A DNA stretch of 64,000 nucleotides from CBDFKQ01 sp965248855 (GCA_965248855.1 CBDFKQ010000011.1:124001-188000), one strand, 5' to 3'; shown: positions 45,294 through 55,925, counted from the stretch's first letter. Program-made: numbers and translations. Notes: generated by a model from the letters alone, not told the origin.

Positions 45294-45317
45294 GATTTAA
45301 GTCTTTGGACTTAAATC
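45294..45317. terminator. Hairpin after ansA
   Basis: A perfect 10-bp stem GATTTAAGTC/GACTTAAATC with loop TTTG, 36 bp after the stop. No T-run follows, so terminator function is uncertain. Confidence 0.4.
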
Positions 45318-45367
45318 CCTCATTTAAAGTTGGACTCTATCCGGTCATGCTTTAAATCATTTAAAAG

Positions 45368-45751
45368 CTATTCTTTTTGTGATTTGTCAGAACTATTCTT
45401 TTTTGTATAATATCCTTGAAACGACAGGAAAAGTCCAATTATAAACAAAACAATAAGTAATAAATACGTTGAAAAATTTTCCCCTCCTTGTTTGGCTGTT
45501 GGAAAAAACATTCTTAACACACCAAGTATTATGGTTAACCAACCAATTAGAGTTATTAAAACCGTCCAATTACGAAACCAAAAATTATGAACTCTTATTA
45601 TAGAAATCCCTCCAACAAAAAGTAATACACCGTTAAGAAAGGTAACACTTGGAATGTTACTTTCCCAAATGGATAAATTTATCATTTCCGATAGTGTCAT
45701 TACACTAAGTGTCGGACCAATTATTTGAGTAAGTTGTTTTGAAGTTATCAT
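45368..45751 (-). CDS. Small membrane protein, hypothetical
   Basis: 127 residues with four hydrophobic helices (about 8-22, 34-50, 60-80, 95-115) and a basic C-terminus (YYTKKNSSDKSQKE). It has no recognised family. It stands alone between ansA (convergent) and the tandem array. Confidence 0.55.
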   Translation of the reverse strand: MITSKQLTQIIGPTLSVMTLSEMINLSIWESNIPSVTFLNGVLLFVGGISIIRVHNFWFRNWTVLITLIGWLTIILGVLRMFFPTAKQGGENFSTYLLLIVLFIIGLFLSFQGYYTKKNSSDKSQKE

Positions 45752-46110
45752 TTTTTCTTCATTGGCTTAAAGATTTATTGTTTGTCCTAATGACCATTGA
45801 CATTTCAAAATGGGGATGGGGACAAAATTTTTTAGTTTGTCACCCACCCTCGCTCCGCGTCCCGTGAGTGTGAGTTTCATGTGCCTGAGGCGTTTTTTAT
45901 CATTATCAAACTAAACTAATTCTAACTATGAGTATTCGTCACTAAGGATTCATTATGAAAAACAGAAACTAAGTCCCGGTTTTGTTTGCTAAAATATTAT
46001 TCATGTACATAAAATCGTGTTGCAAATACTTTTACTTGTCGAATTTCATAAGGTTACTTAACTCTACATATAGTTAGGAGGTAAGATGAGCCTGTGGTTC
46101 TTATTTTTGT
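45752..46110. other. Gene-free stretch before the tandem array
   Basis: It holds a locally GC-richer patch around 45840-45895 (CACCCACCCTCGCTCCGCGT, TGCCTGAGGCG) and just before 46111 a degenerate tail of one more array unit. No gene seen. Confidence 0.4.
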
Positions 46111-46680
46111 CTGAATCACGGATTAATTGGATTGCAGGATTTCACAGATTTTTTCTTTTTTTTCGTGTAATCCTGTAATCTTTTTAATCAGTGATTCTTA
46201 TTTTTTCTATCTGAATCACGGATTTCATTGGATTGTATGATTTCATAGATTTTTTCTTTTTTTCGTGTAATCCTGTAATCTTTTTAATCAGTGATTCTTA
46301 TTTTTTCTTTCTGAATCACGGATTTAATTGGATTGCAGGATTTCACAGATTTTTTCTTTTTTTTCGTGTAATCCTGTAATCTTTTTAATTGGTGATTCTT
46401 AATTTTTTCTGTCAGAATCACTGATTTATTGGATTGCATGATTTCACAGATTTTTCTTTTTTTCGTGTAATCCTGTAATCCTTTTAATCAGTGATTCTTA
46501 TTTTTCCTGTCTGAATCACTGATTTCATTGGATTGCATGATTTCACAGATTTTTTCTTTTTTTTTCGTGTAATCCTGTAATCTGTTTAATCAGTGATTCT
46601 TATTTTTTCTGTCAGAATCACTGATTAAACTGGATTGCATGATTTCACAGATTTTCTTTTTTTCGTGTAATCCTGTAATC
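46111..46680. repeat. Tandem array: six ~100-bp units, each a nested inverted repeat
   Basis: Units start at 46111, 46211, 46311, 46413, 46511 and 46613 (periods 98-102 bp). Each has an outer inverted repeat GAATCACTGATT ... AATCAGTGATTC, an inner one GATTGCAGGATT ... AATCCTGTAATC and a central pyrimidine run (TTTTTTCTTTTTTTCG). Arms of neighbouring units can also pair across junctions. The last unit lacks its outer right arm. No coding frame spans it, and there are no CRISPR features (repeats are diverged and not separated by unique spacers). Confidence 0.85.
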
Positions 46681-46796
46681 TTAATTCAGATAATTTTTTA
46701 ATTTAATTATTTCTCATTATGCTTCTCTAAAAAACATTAGGATAGATGGGATCTATTTAATTTTAAGGAATTTTAATTATTTGAGTATATAGAAAA

Positions 46797-47972
46797 CTAA
46801 AATTCTCCTCCTGCACCGGCCCCGCCAAATTCTCCTCCACCAAACTTCATTTCTTGTTCATGAGTTTGTGATGTTCCTAAAGATTGTGAAATAAGTATTG
46901 CTTCTCCATTTAAATTAAAATCATCTTCACTTTCTTCAATAAAAGTAAAATTTAACGCGTTTCTTTTTAAATACCTTATTAATAACCAACATATTAATAC
47001 CAAAAAAAAACCTAATATCAATAATAATAAATTCAAATTTACTGAATAGGAGAAATGATAAAATGTACAAACAGAAAATATTAATGTTATTAAACCTGCA
47101 TGTATAAAATCTCTATCCTTTTTTTTAATTCCGATATATAAGTAAATTATTGGAACAAAGATATTACAATAATGCAAGATGAAGGAAAATGGAATTCCAC
47201 CTTTAACGGTTAAAAATAAAAAAGATAATGTATATAATTCTTTTACGAAATAAAGATTCAAATACAAATACATAAATAGTAAGCAACTTATTTTTAAAGT
47301 TTGCATTTGCGCATGCCAATATCTATAAATACTTTTCTTTAATATATTGATTGAAAAAAAATAACAAGCCAATCCAAATAAAAATAAAATGAATGGAATG
47401 TAATCAAATAAAATACTTTCTAATATTATAACTAAGCGGAAAATGATGCCTGAAGCACATAAAAACGCCAGTATTGCAAGTATTTTATCCCCATATCTGA
47501 TACTTGCGAAAATAAAAAATACAAAGCAAATCATTAAAATGGGCAAAACAGCTTTAAAAAATTCTTTATCATCTATAAATATTAAAAAAATCCCTAAAAC
47601 GAAAGAAAGGGTTGCTATATAAAGAAAAGCATTATCCACACCTGAGTTATAGTGCCTCAACGATTTAATTATAAACTCAAGCGATATTATCATCAAAAAT
47701 GATAAAAATAAAGCTAAACCGGCAGCTGCAGAAGCGCTTTTAATAGAGTCAATAGATATCCATACCACTAAGGCAGCAGAACAGAAAACTAAAATTATTG
47801 TAAAAAAGAAAAGACCAATACATATGAAAATATCCGGCGAATAAAAATCTTCAAAGAATTTTTCAATTACTGATTGATGTTGACTCACAGTCAATAATTG
47901 TTTTTTTAATAATTTCTTTGAAAATGCTTTTACAAGTAGTGCATCCACCCAACTTTTATTGTACGCTATCAT
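46797..47972 (-). CDS. Polytopic membrane protein, partner of the DUF2157 gene
   Basis: 391 residues. A cytoplasmic N-terminal ~55 residues are followed by about ten hydrophobic helices and a cytoplasmic tail ending in GGGEFGGAGAGGEF. Its start overlaps the 3' end of the DUF2157 gene (4 bp), so they are translated together. It resembles DUF4401-type proteins that accompany DUF2157, but the match is by layout only. Function unknown. Confidence 0.6.
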   Translation of the reverse strand: MIAYNKSWVDALLVKAFSKKLLKKQLLTVSQHQSVIEKFFEDFYSPDIFICIGLFFFTIILVFCSAALVVWISIDSIKSASAAAGLALFLSFLMIISLEFIIKSLRHYNSGVDNAFLYIATLSFVLGIFLIFIDDKEFFKAVLPILMICFVFFIFASIRYGDKILAILAFLCASGIIFRLVIILESILFDYIPFILFLFGLACYFFSINILKKSIYRYWHAQMQTLKISCLLFMYLYLNLYFVKELYTLSFLFLTVKGGIPFSFILHYCNIFVPIIYLYIGIKKKDRDFIHAGLITLIFSVCTFYHFSYSVNLNLLLLILGFFLVLICWLLIRYLKRNALNFTFIEESEDDFNLNGEAILISQSLGTSQTHEQEMKFGGGEFGGAGAGGEF

Positions 47973-48961
47973 AGTAGAAAATAAATTTTAAATCCGTTGC
48001 CGGATACTTTTTTCATATCTAATTTTTTCTTGAATTTTATCAGAAAAACGATAAGCATAATACTTGAAATAATAAAATAATAAAGTATTAAAATCGATTG
48101 AAAAAATTCCATTTGTAGTACCAGATAACTCAGTGCGCAATATCCATAAATCATAGAAATGGTGAGGAAATAAAATGATTGCTTATCAACAGCGTATTTT
48201 ATAAACAAAACGACCAAAATTATTATGACTAAAAAGAAAACAAAATAATTTTTAATTACAATGAGGCCGGATAATGAAGAAATAAACAATACGTTAGCTG
48301 CGAAATTTAAATAAGTAAAAGTAAAATGCTTTTTTAAATTTTTATTTTCCGTAAAATAAGCTGCTACGCATAATAATATGCCGAAAATTAACCCTGCATA
48401 AATTAAATTATTCTGCCCAAATCCATATTGCAATAAGTAAATTGGAGAAACTGTTACTCCCAACCATGAAGCAAAGGTGGTAATACCCAAAGAAAGCACG
48501 CCTCGATGATCAAAATAATAAGCTGCAGGAAAAAAAATAAATGTGGGGATAATTGTGGCCAAGCCATATCGCTGACCGAAAATATTATATTGATATTGAA
48601 GATAACCTTCTAAAACTAAAAAAGTTAAACAGCCTAATAGTAAAATATAATCGGTAAATGGAGAATCATTTTTAATTTCTTCAAATGAAAAAGGCTTGCG
48701 GTTTTTAAAGGAATACCAAAAACAAAAAATTGTAAGCGTTGCTATACCTGTAATAATGGCCTGATGACCTATAGTATCTATATTTTCATAAATTATCCAT
48801 CCCAACCCAATGTTTAATAATAAAACACCGAGGTAAAGCATGCTTTTAATTTCCCGATGCAAAGAGAATGATTTTTTCTTTTCAAAATCTTCAATTATTT
48901 TCCTTTGATCATCTGAGATTATGTTTTTTCTACTTAATTCGTTCAGTTCAAATTCATTCAC
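47969..48961 (-). CDS. DUF2157 membrane protein
   Basis: 330 residues. The N-terminal ~45-residue helical region (LNELSRKNIISDDQRKIIEDFEKKK) followed by LYLGVLLLNIGLGWIIYENI and about nine further helices is characteristic of DUF2157 proteins. FGQRYGLATIIPTFIFFPAAYYFDHRGVLSLG is also typical. It is an inner-membrane protein of unknown function, coupled to the next gene by a 4-bp overlap. Confidence 0.75.
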   Translation of the reverse strand: MNEFELNELSRKNIISDDQRKIIEDFEKKKSFSLHREIKSMLYLGVLLLNIGLGWIIYENIDTIGHQAIITGIATLTIFCFWYSFKNRKPFSFEEIKNDSPFTDYILLLGCLTFLVLEGYLQYQYNIFGQRYGLATIIPTFIFFPAAYYFDHRGVLSLGITTFASWLGVTVSPIYLLQYGFGQNNLIYAGLIFGILLCVAAYFTENKNLKKHFTFTYLNFAANVLFISSLSGLIVIKNYFVFFLVIIILVVLFIKYAVDKQSFYFLTISMIYGYCALSYLVLQMEFFQSILILYYFIISSIMLIVFLIKFKKKLDMKKVSGNGFKIYFLL

Positions 48962-49238
48962 ATTGGAAATATAAAAAAAAAATTAAATTTTTTTCAAGCA
49001 TTTTATATTCTTTTTTTATAATTAAATTTTAAATGGAAAGAAAAAATATTAAAATATCAATATTGATAAAACGATATTTAGATTTAAAAATCTAAATCAT
49101 GTAATCCTTAATCTTAATTCAGTTATTCTGTTACTCTAAATTATTTTTTCTTTTTTGATTCTCTACTTATAAGATACTTCTACTTATATATAATCCTTAT
49201 AAAAAATTAAAAGATTAGAATTATAGAGGTTCGAAAAT
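48962..49238. other. Intergenic stretch upstream of the DUF2157 gene
   Basis: AT-rich. It includes ATATCAATATTGATA near 49050, related to the palindromes at 13492 and 22020. No gene. Confidence 0.4.
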
Positions 49239-49239
49239 A

Positions 49240-49271
49240 AAAAATGTCAGATGTTTCCACCTGACATTTTT
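49240..49271 (-). terminator. Terminator of the gltB-gltD operon
   Basis: An 11-bp stem AAAAATGTCAG/CTGACATTTTT (49240-49250, 49261-49271) with a 10-nt loop. On the minus strand it is followed by an AT-rich run. It lies 70 bp after the gltD stop. Confidence 0.75.
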
Positions 49272-49341
49272 ATTTTTTACAAGTTGTATTAACATTTTAT
49301 GCGCACATATCTAATCACAAGGATGTACGTGAAGAATGTTA

Positions 49342-50805
49342 TTAAGCAATAGCAAAAGCAGAAATAGCTTTCGCTTCCAGTTTAGTATCACCCATTAAAT
49401 AAATATCTGCTGCTCTTGCAGCTTCCCGACCTTCCGAAATAGCCCATACTACCAGGCTTTGACCTCGCCTTACATCACCTGCTGCAAATACTTTTGATAT
49501 AGAAGTTTGATAATTATTTGCTTTTACATTTCCTCTTTCATCTAATTCAAGTTCAAGGTCAGCTATTAAACCTGTCTTTTGTGGATGTAAAAAACCGGCA
49601 GCAATTAATGCAAGCTCACAGGGAATTTCACGAACTGTTTCGTGTTTTTCAAACATTCCCATTTTTCCATTTTCATGTTTCCAATCAAGTTCTACAATTT
49701 TTAATGATTTTAAATTTCCATTTTCATCACCAATAAACTCTTTTGTTTGAATTGCCCAATGCCTTTCGCAACCTTCTTCGTGTGATGTAGATGAGCGAAG
49801 CATCATTGGCCATAGAGGCCATGGGGTTGATGATGCTCTTTCTGATGGAGGTAAAGGCATCAATTCAATTTGAGTTATAGAAGTTGCGCCTTGCCTGTTG
49901 CTCGTTCCTACACAATCTGAGCCGGTATCACCACCACCAATTACTACAACATTCTTACCTGTTGCTAAAATATCCTTATCCCACCATTGTTTACGATTAT
50001 TTACTCTTGCATTTTGTTGAGGTAAGAACTCCATTGCAAAGTGAACACCATTCAACTCCCTGCCGGGAATAGAAACGTCTCTTGGAATTGTTGATCCTCC
50101 ACAAAGCATTATTAAATCAAACTCTTCTAAAAGATCTTGCGATTTAAAATCAACTCCAACATTTATTCCCGTTTTAAAAAGAATTCCTTCAGCTTCCATA
50201 ACTTCAAGCCTGCGATCAATTACTTTTTTTTCCAATTTAAAATCCGGAATTCCATACCTTAACAGACCACCAATTTGATCTGCTCTTTCAAAAACCGTTA
50301 CCCAATGTCCGGCTTGATTTAATTGAGCTGCTGCAGCAAGTCCCGAAGGACCGGAACCTACAACCGCTATTTTTTTTCCGGTACGAACAGTTGGAATTTT
50401 TGGTTGAACTAAACCATTTGAAAATGCATGTTCGATAATTGATTTTTCGATGTATTCAATCGTTACGGGAGGTTTGTTAATTCCTAATACACATGAAGCT
50501 TCGCAAGGTGCAGGACAAATTCTTCCCGTAAATTCCGGAAAGTTATTTGTCGAAGATAAAATTTCATAAGCATATGCCCAGTTTTGTTCATAAACTGCAT
50601 CATTAAACTCCGGAATGATATTACCCAAAGGACAACCACTGTGACAGAAAGGTGTTCCACAATCCATACACCTGGCAGCTTGATTTTTAACTTTATCTTC
50701 ACTGAGATCTATATCAATTTCTTTATAATCAAGTAACCTTTCATTTGCAGCTCTTTTCTTTGGCGTTTCCCTTTGTATTTCTAAAAATCCTGTAGGTTTT
50801 CCCAT
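49342..50805 (-). CDS. gltD: Glutamate synthase small (beta) subunit
   Basis: 487 residues. The N-terminal Fe-S region has ARCMDCGTPFCHSGCPLGN and CPAPCEASCVLGI. The FAD-binding motif is VVGSGPSGLAAAAQL, the NAD(P)H-binding motif is VVIGGGDTGSDCVG, and the C-terminal FAD motif is VFAAGDVRRGQSLVVWAI. It passes electrons from NADPH to the large subunit, which makes glutamate from glutamine and 2-oxoglutarate. It starts 39 bp after gltB on the same strand. Normal length. Confidence 0.97.
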   Translation of the reverse strand: MGKPTGFLEIQRETPKKRAANERLLDYKEIDIDLSEDKVKNQAARCMDCGTPFCHSGCPLGNIIPEFNDAVYEQNWAYAYEILSSTNNFPEFTGRICPAPCEASCVLGINKPPVTIEYIEKSIIEHAFSNGLVQPKIPTVRTGKKIAVVGSGPSGLAAAAQLNQAGHWVTVFERADQIGGLLRYGIPDFKLEKKVIDRRLEVMEAEGILFKTGINVGVDFKSQDLLEEFDLIMLCGGSTIPRDVSIPGRELNGVHFAMEFLPQQNARVNNRKQWWDKDILATGKNVVVIGGGDTGSDCVGTSNRQGATSITQIELMPLPPSERASSTPWPLWPMMLRSSTSHEEGCERHWAIQTKEFIGDENGNLKSLKIVELDWKHENGKMGMFEKHETVREIPCELALIAAGFLHPQKTGLIADLELELDERGNVKANNYQTSISKVFAAGDVRRGQSLVVWAISEGREAARAADIYLMGDTKLEAKAISAFAIA

Positions 50806-50844
50806 AATATTTTAATCTAAAGTCTTTTATCTTTCGTCATTTAT

Positions 50845-53800
50845 TTAAACAAGTACTTTTATATCATTGTAAACAATATTCTTATCCACCAATTGGTCTG
50901 TAAGTGTTATATTTCTTAATGATAGTGCTTTTTTAAAGTCAACAGGCATTATTTTTTTAAATTGTAAAGAATTTACTTCCCAATTATTTAAAATTTCTGA
51001 TGCAATATCCGAATCTGTAAATAATAAATGTTTTTCTACATATTTCTTTACTATAAGTAAATCGGCATTATCTAATGTGTCAATTTCAACCATTTCTAAA
51101 TTAACACGATTGTTTAATTGAGATTTAGGATCATATATATAAGCTACACCACCACTCATGCCTGCAGCAAAATTTCTTCCGGTTTCACCCAATATTATAA
51201 CCATTCCACCGGTCATGTACTCACAGCCATGGTCACCAACACCTTCAACAATAACTTTTGCTCCTGAATTTCGAACACAAAAACGTTCTCCGGCCATACC
51301 TCTCAAATAAGCTTCACCTGAAGTGGCACCATAAAAGGACACATTACCAACAATTGAATTTTCAGAAGCTTTGAATTTTGCTTTTTTAGAAGGATAAATA
51401 ATTATTTCTGCACCGCATAAGCCTTTACCAACATAATCATTAGCATCCCCTTCTAACTCTAATTTTAATCCATTAGATGAAAATGCTCCAAAGGATTGAC
51501 CTGCTGTACCCTTAAATTTAAAATGTATGGTGCCTCTTGGTAAACCCCTTTCTTTATAAACTTTTGTAAGTTCGTTCGATAACATTGTACCTACTGCACG
51601 ATTAACATTGTTGATATCATACTCGGCAAAAACGGCTTCACCTAATTCAAGTGCTAATTTCGAATCTTCAATTAATTGCCAATCCAATTGATGAGATAAA
51701 CCATGATCTTGATCTTCTTGTTTGTAAAGTGCTACGTCTAAAGCAATTGGCTCTTTATATAAAATGGCTGAAAAATCTAAAGATTTATACTTCCAGTGAC
51801 TTAAAACATCCTTAGCTTCCAATTTATCAGTTTGCCCAACCATTTCATTGATGGTTCTGAAACCTAATTCAGCCATAATTTCTCTGGTTTCCATTGCTAA
51901 AAACTTAAATAAATTAACAACATGGTCAGGGTCTCCAGTAAATAAGGCACGCAGATCCGGATTTTGTGTTGCTACTCCAACCGGGCAAGTATTTAAATGA
52001 CATTTCCGCATCATAATACAACCCATTGTAACCAGTGCTGCAGTAGCCACGCCAAATTCTTCAGCTCCTAGTAGTGCTGCAATTACAATATCTCGACCTG
52101 TTCTTAGCTGACCATCTGTTTGAATAGTTACCCTTCCTCTTAATTTATTTCTCACTAAAGTTTGATGAGTTTCAGCCAATCCTAATTCCCATGGTAGGCC
52201 TGCATGGCGAATTGAACTTAATGGAGATGCACCGGTACCTCCATCATGACCTGCAATTAAAATATGATCTGCATGAGCTTTTGCAACACCTGCTGCAATA
52301 GTTCCCACACCGGCTTCAGATACAAGTTTTACAGAGATCCTTGCATTGCGATTTGCATTTTTTAAATCAAAAATTAATTGTGCTAAATCTTCAATAGAAT
52401 ATATATCATGATGAGGAGGTGGGGAAATTAAACCCACTCCCGGTGTTGAATGACGTGTACGACCAATCCAATCATCAACTTTATGACCCGGTAATTGACC
52501 TCCTTCTCCGGGTTTTGCACCCTGAGCCATTTTTATTTGTAATTCAATTGCATTTGTTAAATACAAGGCTGTTACTCCAAATCTTCCGGATGCTACTTGT
52601 TTAATGGCAGAATTCATAGAATCGCCATTAGGTAAAGTTTGATATCGTATAGGATCTTCTCCGCCTTCGCCGGTATTAGATTTACCGCCAATTCTGTTCA
52701 TTGCAATTGCCAAAGTGGTATGCGCCTCGTAAGATATAGAACCAAATGACATTGCACCTGTAGCAAATCTTTTCAAGATACTTTCAATTGGTTCAACTTC
52801 TTCAATCGGAATTGATTTACCTTTTTTAAATTTAAATAAACTTCTAATGGTACACGCCTTTAGGCTTTGGTCATCAACAGCTTTTGAGAACTTTTTGTAT
52901 TGTTCATAATTTCCTGTTTTAGTTGAATGTTGGAGAGCATGGATAGTATCAGGATTAAATAAATGAAATTCACCTCTTTGTTTCCATTGATAAACACCAC
53001 CAACTTCCAATCTGTTATTATTTGTTGGCAATTCAGGGAATGCTTGTCTGTGTCGTGCTAATGCTTCTTTAGCAATACCTTCTAAAGTTAATCCGCCAAT
53101 CCTTGTAATTGTACCGGTAAAATATTCATTGATTACCTCATAACTTATACCCAGCGCTTCAAAAATTTGAGCTCCCTGGTATGATTGTAATGTTGAAATT
53201 CCCATTTTAGAGAATATCTTTAATAATTCACCATTTACTGCCTTAATATAATTACTATTGAGCTTTTCAATAGGATAATCAACTTCAAGCATATTTTTTT
53301 CTTTCATTCCCCTAATGGTTTCAAAAGCCATATATGGATTTATCCCTGCTGCACCAAAACCAATTAATGTGGCAACATGGTGGGTTTCCCAAACATCTCC
53401 GGCTTCGATAATTATTCCAACTTTTGCACGAAGGCCTTTTCTGCTTAAATGATGGTGAACTGCAGAAGCAGCCAATAAAGATGGAATTGCAGCATGCGAG
53501 CTGTCAATTAACCTGTCTGACAAAACAATAATTGAATAACCATCTTCAACAGCATCTTGAGAATATTGGCAAATTCTTTCCAATGCTTTTTTTAATGAAT
53601 CCGGTTTTCCATTGGCATTAAATAGTATATTTATTGTTTTGGATTGAAAATGATGATTATCTATATAACGTAGTTTTTCTAATTCATTATTTGTTAATAC
53701 AGGTTGAGGCAGTTCAAGTGTAAGGCAATGATTTGGTGTTTCATCTAATAAATTTTGTGAACCCCCTACATATGAAATTAATGACATTACCATCCTCTCG

Positions 53801-55419
53801 CGTATAGAATCTATCGGAGGATTAGTTACCTGAGCAAAGAGTTGTTTAAAATAATATGATAAATGCTGACTTTGATTTGATAAAATAGCTAAAGGAGTGT
53901 CAGATCCCATAGATCCAAGTGCTTCTTTACCTGTTTCAACCATTTGTGCTAAAATAATTCTTAAATCTTCTGTTGTGAAGCCGAATGCCTGCTGGCGGGC
54001 AAGTAATTCTTTTTCATATGGGTGCCTAAACTCTGCAGTTGGTTCAGGAAGCTCTGATAATTTTATTTTATAATTTTTTAGCCATTCAGCATAAGGTTTG
54101 GCTGAACAAATATTTGCTTTTAATTCTTCATCAGGAATAATTCTTCCCTGCTCCATGTCTACTACAAACATTTTGCCCGGCTGCAAACGACCCTTTTTAA
54201 TTATTTTCGATTGATCAATATCAAGAACTCCTGCTTCGGAAGCCATGATTACGAAATCATCATCTGTTACCCAATATCGTGAGGGGCGAAGTCCGTTTCT
54301 ATCTAATGTAGCACCAACAATTTTTCCATCGGTAAAAGAAATACTTGCAGGACCATCCCACGGTTCCATAAGAGCTGCATGATATTCATAAAATGCTTTT
54401 TTAATAGGATCCATTTCTTCATTTCCATCCCAAGCTTCAGGAATAAGCATCATCATCACATGAGGAAGTGATCTGCCGGCCATTAATAAAAGTTCAATTG
54501 CATTGTCGAGCATTGCTGAATCTGATTGACCGGGTCTGCAAACCGGCAAAATCATATCCAATTCTTCTCTTGTGAATTTTGAAGATTCAAATAAAGCCGA
54601 CTGAGCCGACATCCAGTTCATATTTCCTTTTACAGTGTTTATTTCACCATTGTGTGCTATGTATCTGAAGGGTTGTGCTAACTTCCATGAAGGAAATGTA
54701 TTTGTTGAAAAGCGGGAATGCACAACAGCTAAAGCTGATGTAACATCTTCGTTTGTTAGATCGGGAAAATACCACGTAACCTGTTTTGTGGTTAACTGGC
54801 CTTTATAAGTAATGGTACGACAAGATAAAGATGAAAAATAAAAAGAATCTTTAATATCTTTTATTGTTTCATTTATAATTCTTGTCGAATACCTTCTGAA
54901 AATATAAAGTTTCCTTTCGAAATCATCTTCATTAGTAATATTAATTGGTCTTCTAATGAAAATCTGCTCCATTTGCGGCTCAGATGAACCCGAACCTATA
55001 CCTAAATCTGAATTATTGACAGGAACAGTTCTGTATCCTAATATTTCCAAACCTATTTGCTTTGCCTTCCTGTCAAGTACATTTTTGCAATCAATCCTTA
55101 CAACTAAATCTTTTGGAAAATAAATCATACCCACTCCATAATTACCTGCGGAAGGTATACTAAATCCTAACCTTCGGCATTCATCAACAAAAAATTCATG
55201 AGGTAATTGAATTAATATTCCTGCACCGTCTCCGGTATTAGGTTCAGCTCCACATGCACCCCTGTGATCCATGCGAACCAACATTTTAATTGCATCTTCA
55301 ACAACTTTATGTGATTTACGCCCTTTCAAATTTGCAACGAAACCAATACCGCAAGCATCATGTTCGAAGTCCGGATGATAAAGTCCGTTATTTTTATAGA
55401 TTTGTTCCATATTATTCAC
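50845..55419 (-). CDS. gltB: Glutamate synthase large (alpha) subunit
   Basis: 1524 residues. The class II amidotransferase domain starts at Cys23 (HDACGIGFVA) after a 22-residue propeptide. A central domain follows, then the FMN-binding synthase domain (SYEAHTTLAIAMNRIGGKSNTGEGGEDP, GHDGGTGASPLSSIRHAGLPWELG). The 3Fe-4S cluster is CIMMRKCHLNTCPVGVATQ. The C-terminal beta-helix domain has GLCGAEIIIYPS and GVGDHGCEYMTGGMVIILG. All key residues are present. It couples ammonia from glutamine to 2-oxoglutarate. Operon with gltD. Confidence 0.98.
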   Translation of the reverse strand: MNNMEQIYKNNGLYHPDFEHDACGIGFVANLKGRKSHKVVEDAIKMLVRMDHRGACGAEPNTGDGAGILIQLPHEFFVDECRRLGFSIPSAGNYGVGMIYFPKDLVVRIDCKNVLDRKAKQIGLEILGYRTVPVNNSDLGIGSGSSEPQMEQIFIRRPINITNEDDFERKLYIFRRYSTRIINETIKDIKDSFYFSSLSCRTITYKGQLTTKQVTWYFPDLTNEDVTSALAVVHSRFSTNTFPSWKLAQPFRYIAHNGEINTVKGNMNWMSAQSALFESSKFTREELDMILPVCRPGQSDSAMLDNAIELLLMAGRSLPHVMMMLIPEAWDGNEEMDPIKKAFYEYHAALMEPWDGPASISFTDGKIVGATLDRNGLRPSRYWVTDDDFVIMASEAGVLDIDQSKIIKKGRLQPGKMFVVDMEQGRIIPDEELKANICSAKPYAEWLKNYKIKLSELPEPTAEFRHPYEKELLARQQAFGFTTEDLRIILAQMVETGKEALGSMGSDTPLAILSNQSQHLSYYFKQLFAQVTNPPIDSIRERMVMSLISYVGGSQNLLDETPNHCLTLELPQPVLTNNELEKLRYIDNHHFQSKTINILFNANGKPDSLKKALERICQYSQDAVEDGYSIIVLSDRLIDSSHAAIPSLLAASAVHHHLSRKGLRAKVGIIIEAGDVWETHHVATLIGFGAAGINPYMAFETIRGMKEKNMLEVDYPIEKLNSNYIKAVNGELLKIFSKMGISTLQSYQGAQIFEALGISYEVINEYFTGTITRIGGLTLEGIAKEALARHRQAFPELPTNNNRLEVGGVYQWKQRGEFHLFNPDTIHALQHSTKTGNYEQYKKFSKAVDDQSLKACTIRSLFKFKKGKSIPIEEVEPIESILKRFATGAMSFGSISYEAHTTLAIAMNRIGGKSNTGEGGEDPIRYQTLPNGDSMNSAIKQVASGRFGVTALYLTNAIELQIKMAQGAKPGEGGQLPGHKVDDWIGRTRHSTPGVGLISPPPHHDIYSIEDLAQLIFDLKNANRNARISVKLVSEAGVGTIAAGVAKAHADHILIAGHDGGTGASPLSSIRHAGLPWELGLAETHQTLVRNKLRGRVTIQTDGQLRTGRDIVIAALLGAEEFGVATAALVTMGCIMMRKCHLNTCPVGVATQNPDLRALFTGDPDHVVNLFKFLAMETREIMAELGFRTINEMVGQTDKLEAKDVLSHWKYKSLDFSAILYKEPIALDVALYKQEDQDHGLSHQLDWQLIEDSKLALELGEAVFAEYDINNVNRAVGTMLSNELTKVYKERGLPRGTIHFKFKGTAGQSFGAFSSNGLKLELEGDANDYVGKGLCGAEIIIYPSKKAKFKASENSIVGNVSFYGATSGEAYLRGMAGERFCVRNSGAKVIVEGVGDHGCEYMTGGMVIILGETGRNFAAGMSGGVAYIYDPKSQLNNRVNLEMVEIDTLDNADLLIVKKYVEKHLLFTDSDIASEILNNWEVNSLQFKKIMPVDFKKALSLRNITLTDQLVDKNIVYNDIKVLV

Positions 55420-55489
55420 AATTTAAGTCTTCTCTGCCAAAAAAACATATACATTATACATATGAACAATATATATTAGGTACATTTTA

Positions 55490-55517
55490 TCAAAATTACA
55501 AAATAAAATAAATGCAA
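55490..55517 (-). promoter_or_regulatory. Putative gltB promoter
   Basis: On the minus strand TTG (55515-55517) precedes TAATTTTG (55490-55497) by 17 bp, roughly the Bacteroidota pattern. It lies 71 bp upstream of the gltB ATG. Confidence 0.35.
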
Positions 55518-55679
55518 TGAACATTTTTAATAAAATTTTATATTGTTTTTTCTATTTATTTAACATTTTATAATTTTTACAAAAAAAGATTGAACTTTAA
55601 TAAGATATTACATAAAAAAATAGGATACCTTAATAATTTTTATACTATTTATACTGAATTTATTTAATTATTTACAAGT

Positions 55680-55925
55680 CGTTCACCGAGCAATATTTTG
55701 TTATTGGATTAAGCCAAATTCAGTAGAAAAATTAGAACTACGGTAAAAAACCAGTTCACTTTTCAAGCAAAAGTAATGCGTGCAATGAAAAGTAGTGGTA
55801 AATTAACTTGAAGGCAATATTGAGGTAGATGAAAGCACATTTGACGGTCAGTAATAATAGTTGGAGGCCGGAAAAATAAAAAGATTTTGTTTTCGCCATA
55901 GAAAAAACTATTAAACATGTGCCTG
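55680..55925 (+). pseudogene. IS1595-like (ISXO2-type) transposase remnant
   Basis: Fragments in shifting frames: MRAMKSSGK, LEGNIEVDESTFDGQ (around the first catalytic Asp of this DDE group) and IVGGRKNKKILF. The order matches ISXO2-like transposases. No intact frame, inverted ends or other catalytic residues are seen. It lies in the otherwise empty 55420-55959 interval. Confidence 0.5.

Noticed and set aside
46111..46680. CRISPR array
   Set aside because: Units are ~100 bp, diverged and contiguous, with no unique spacers, and no cas genes are near.
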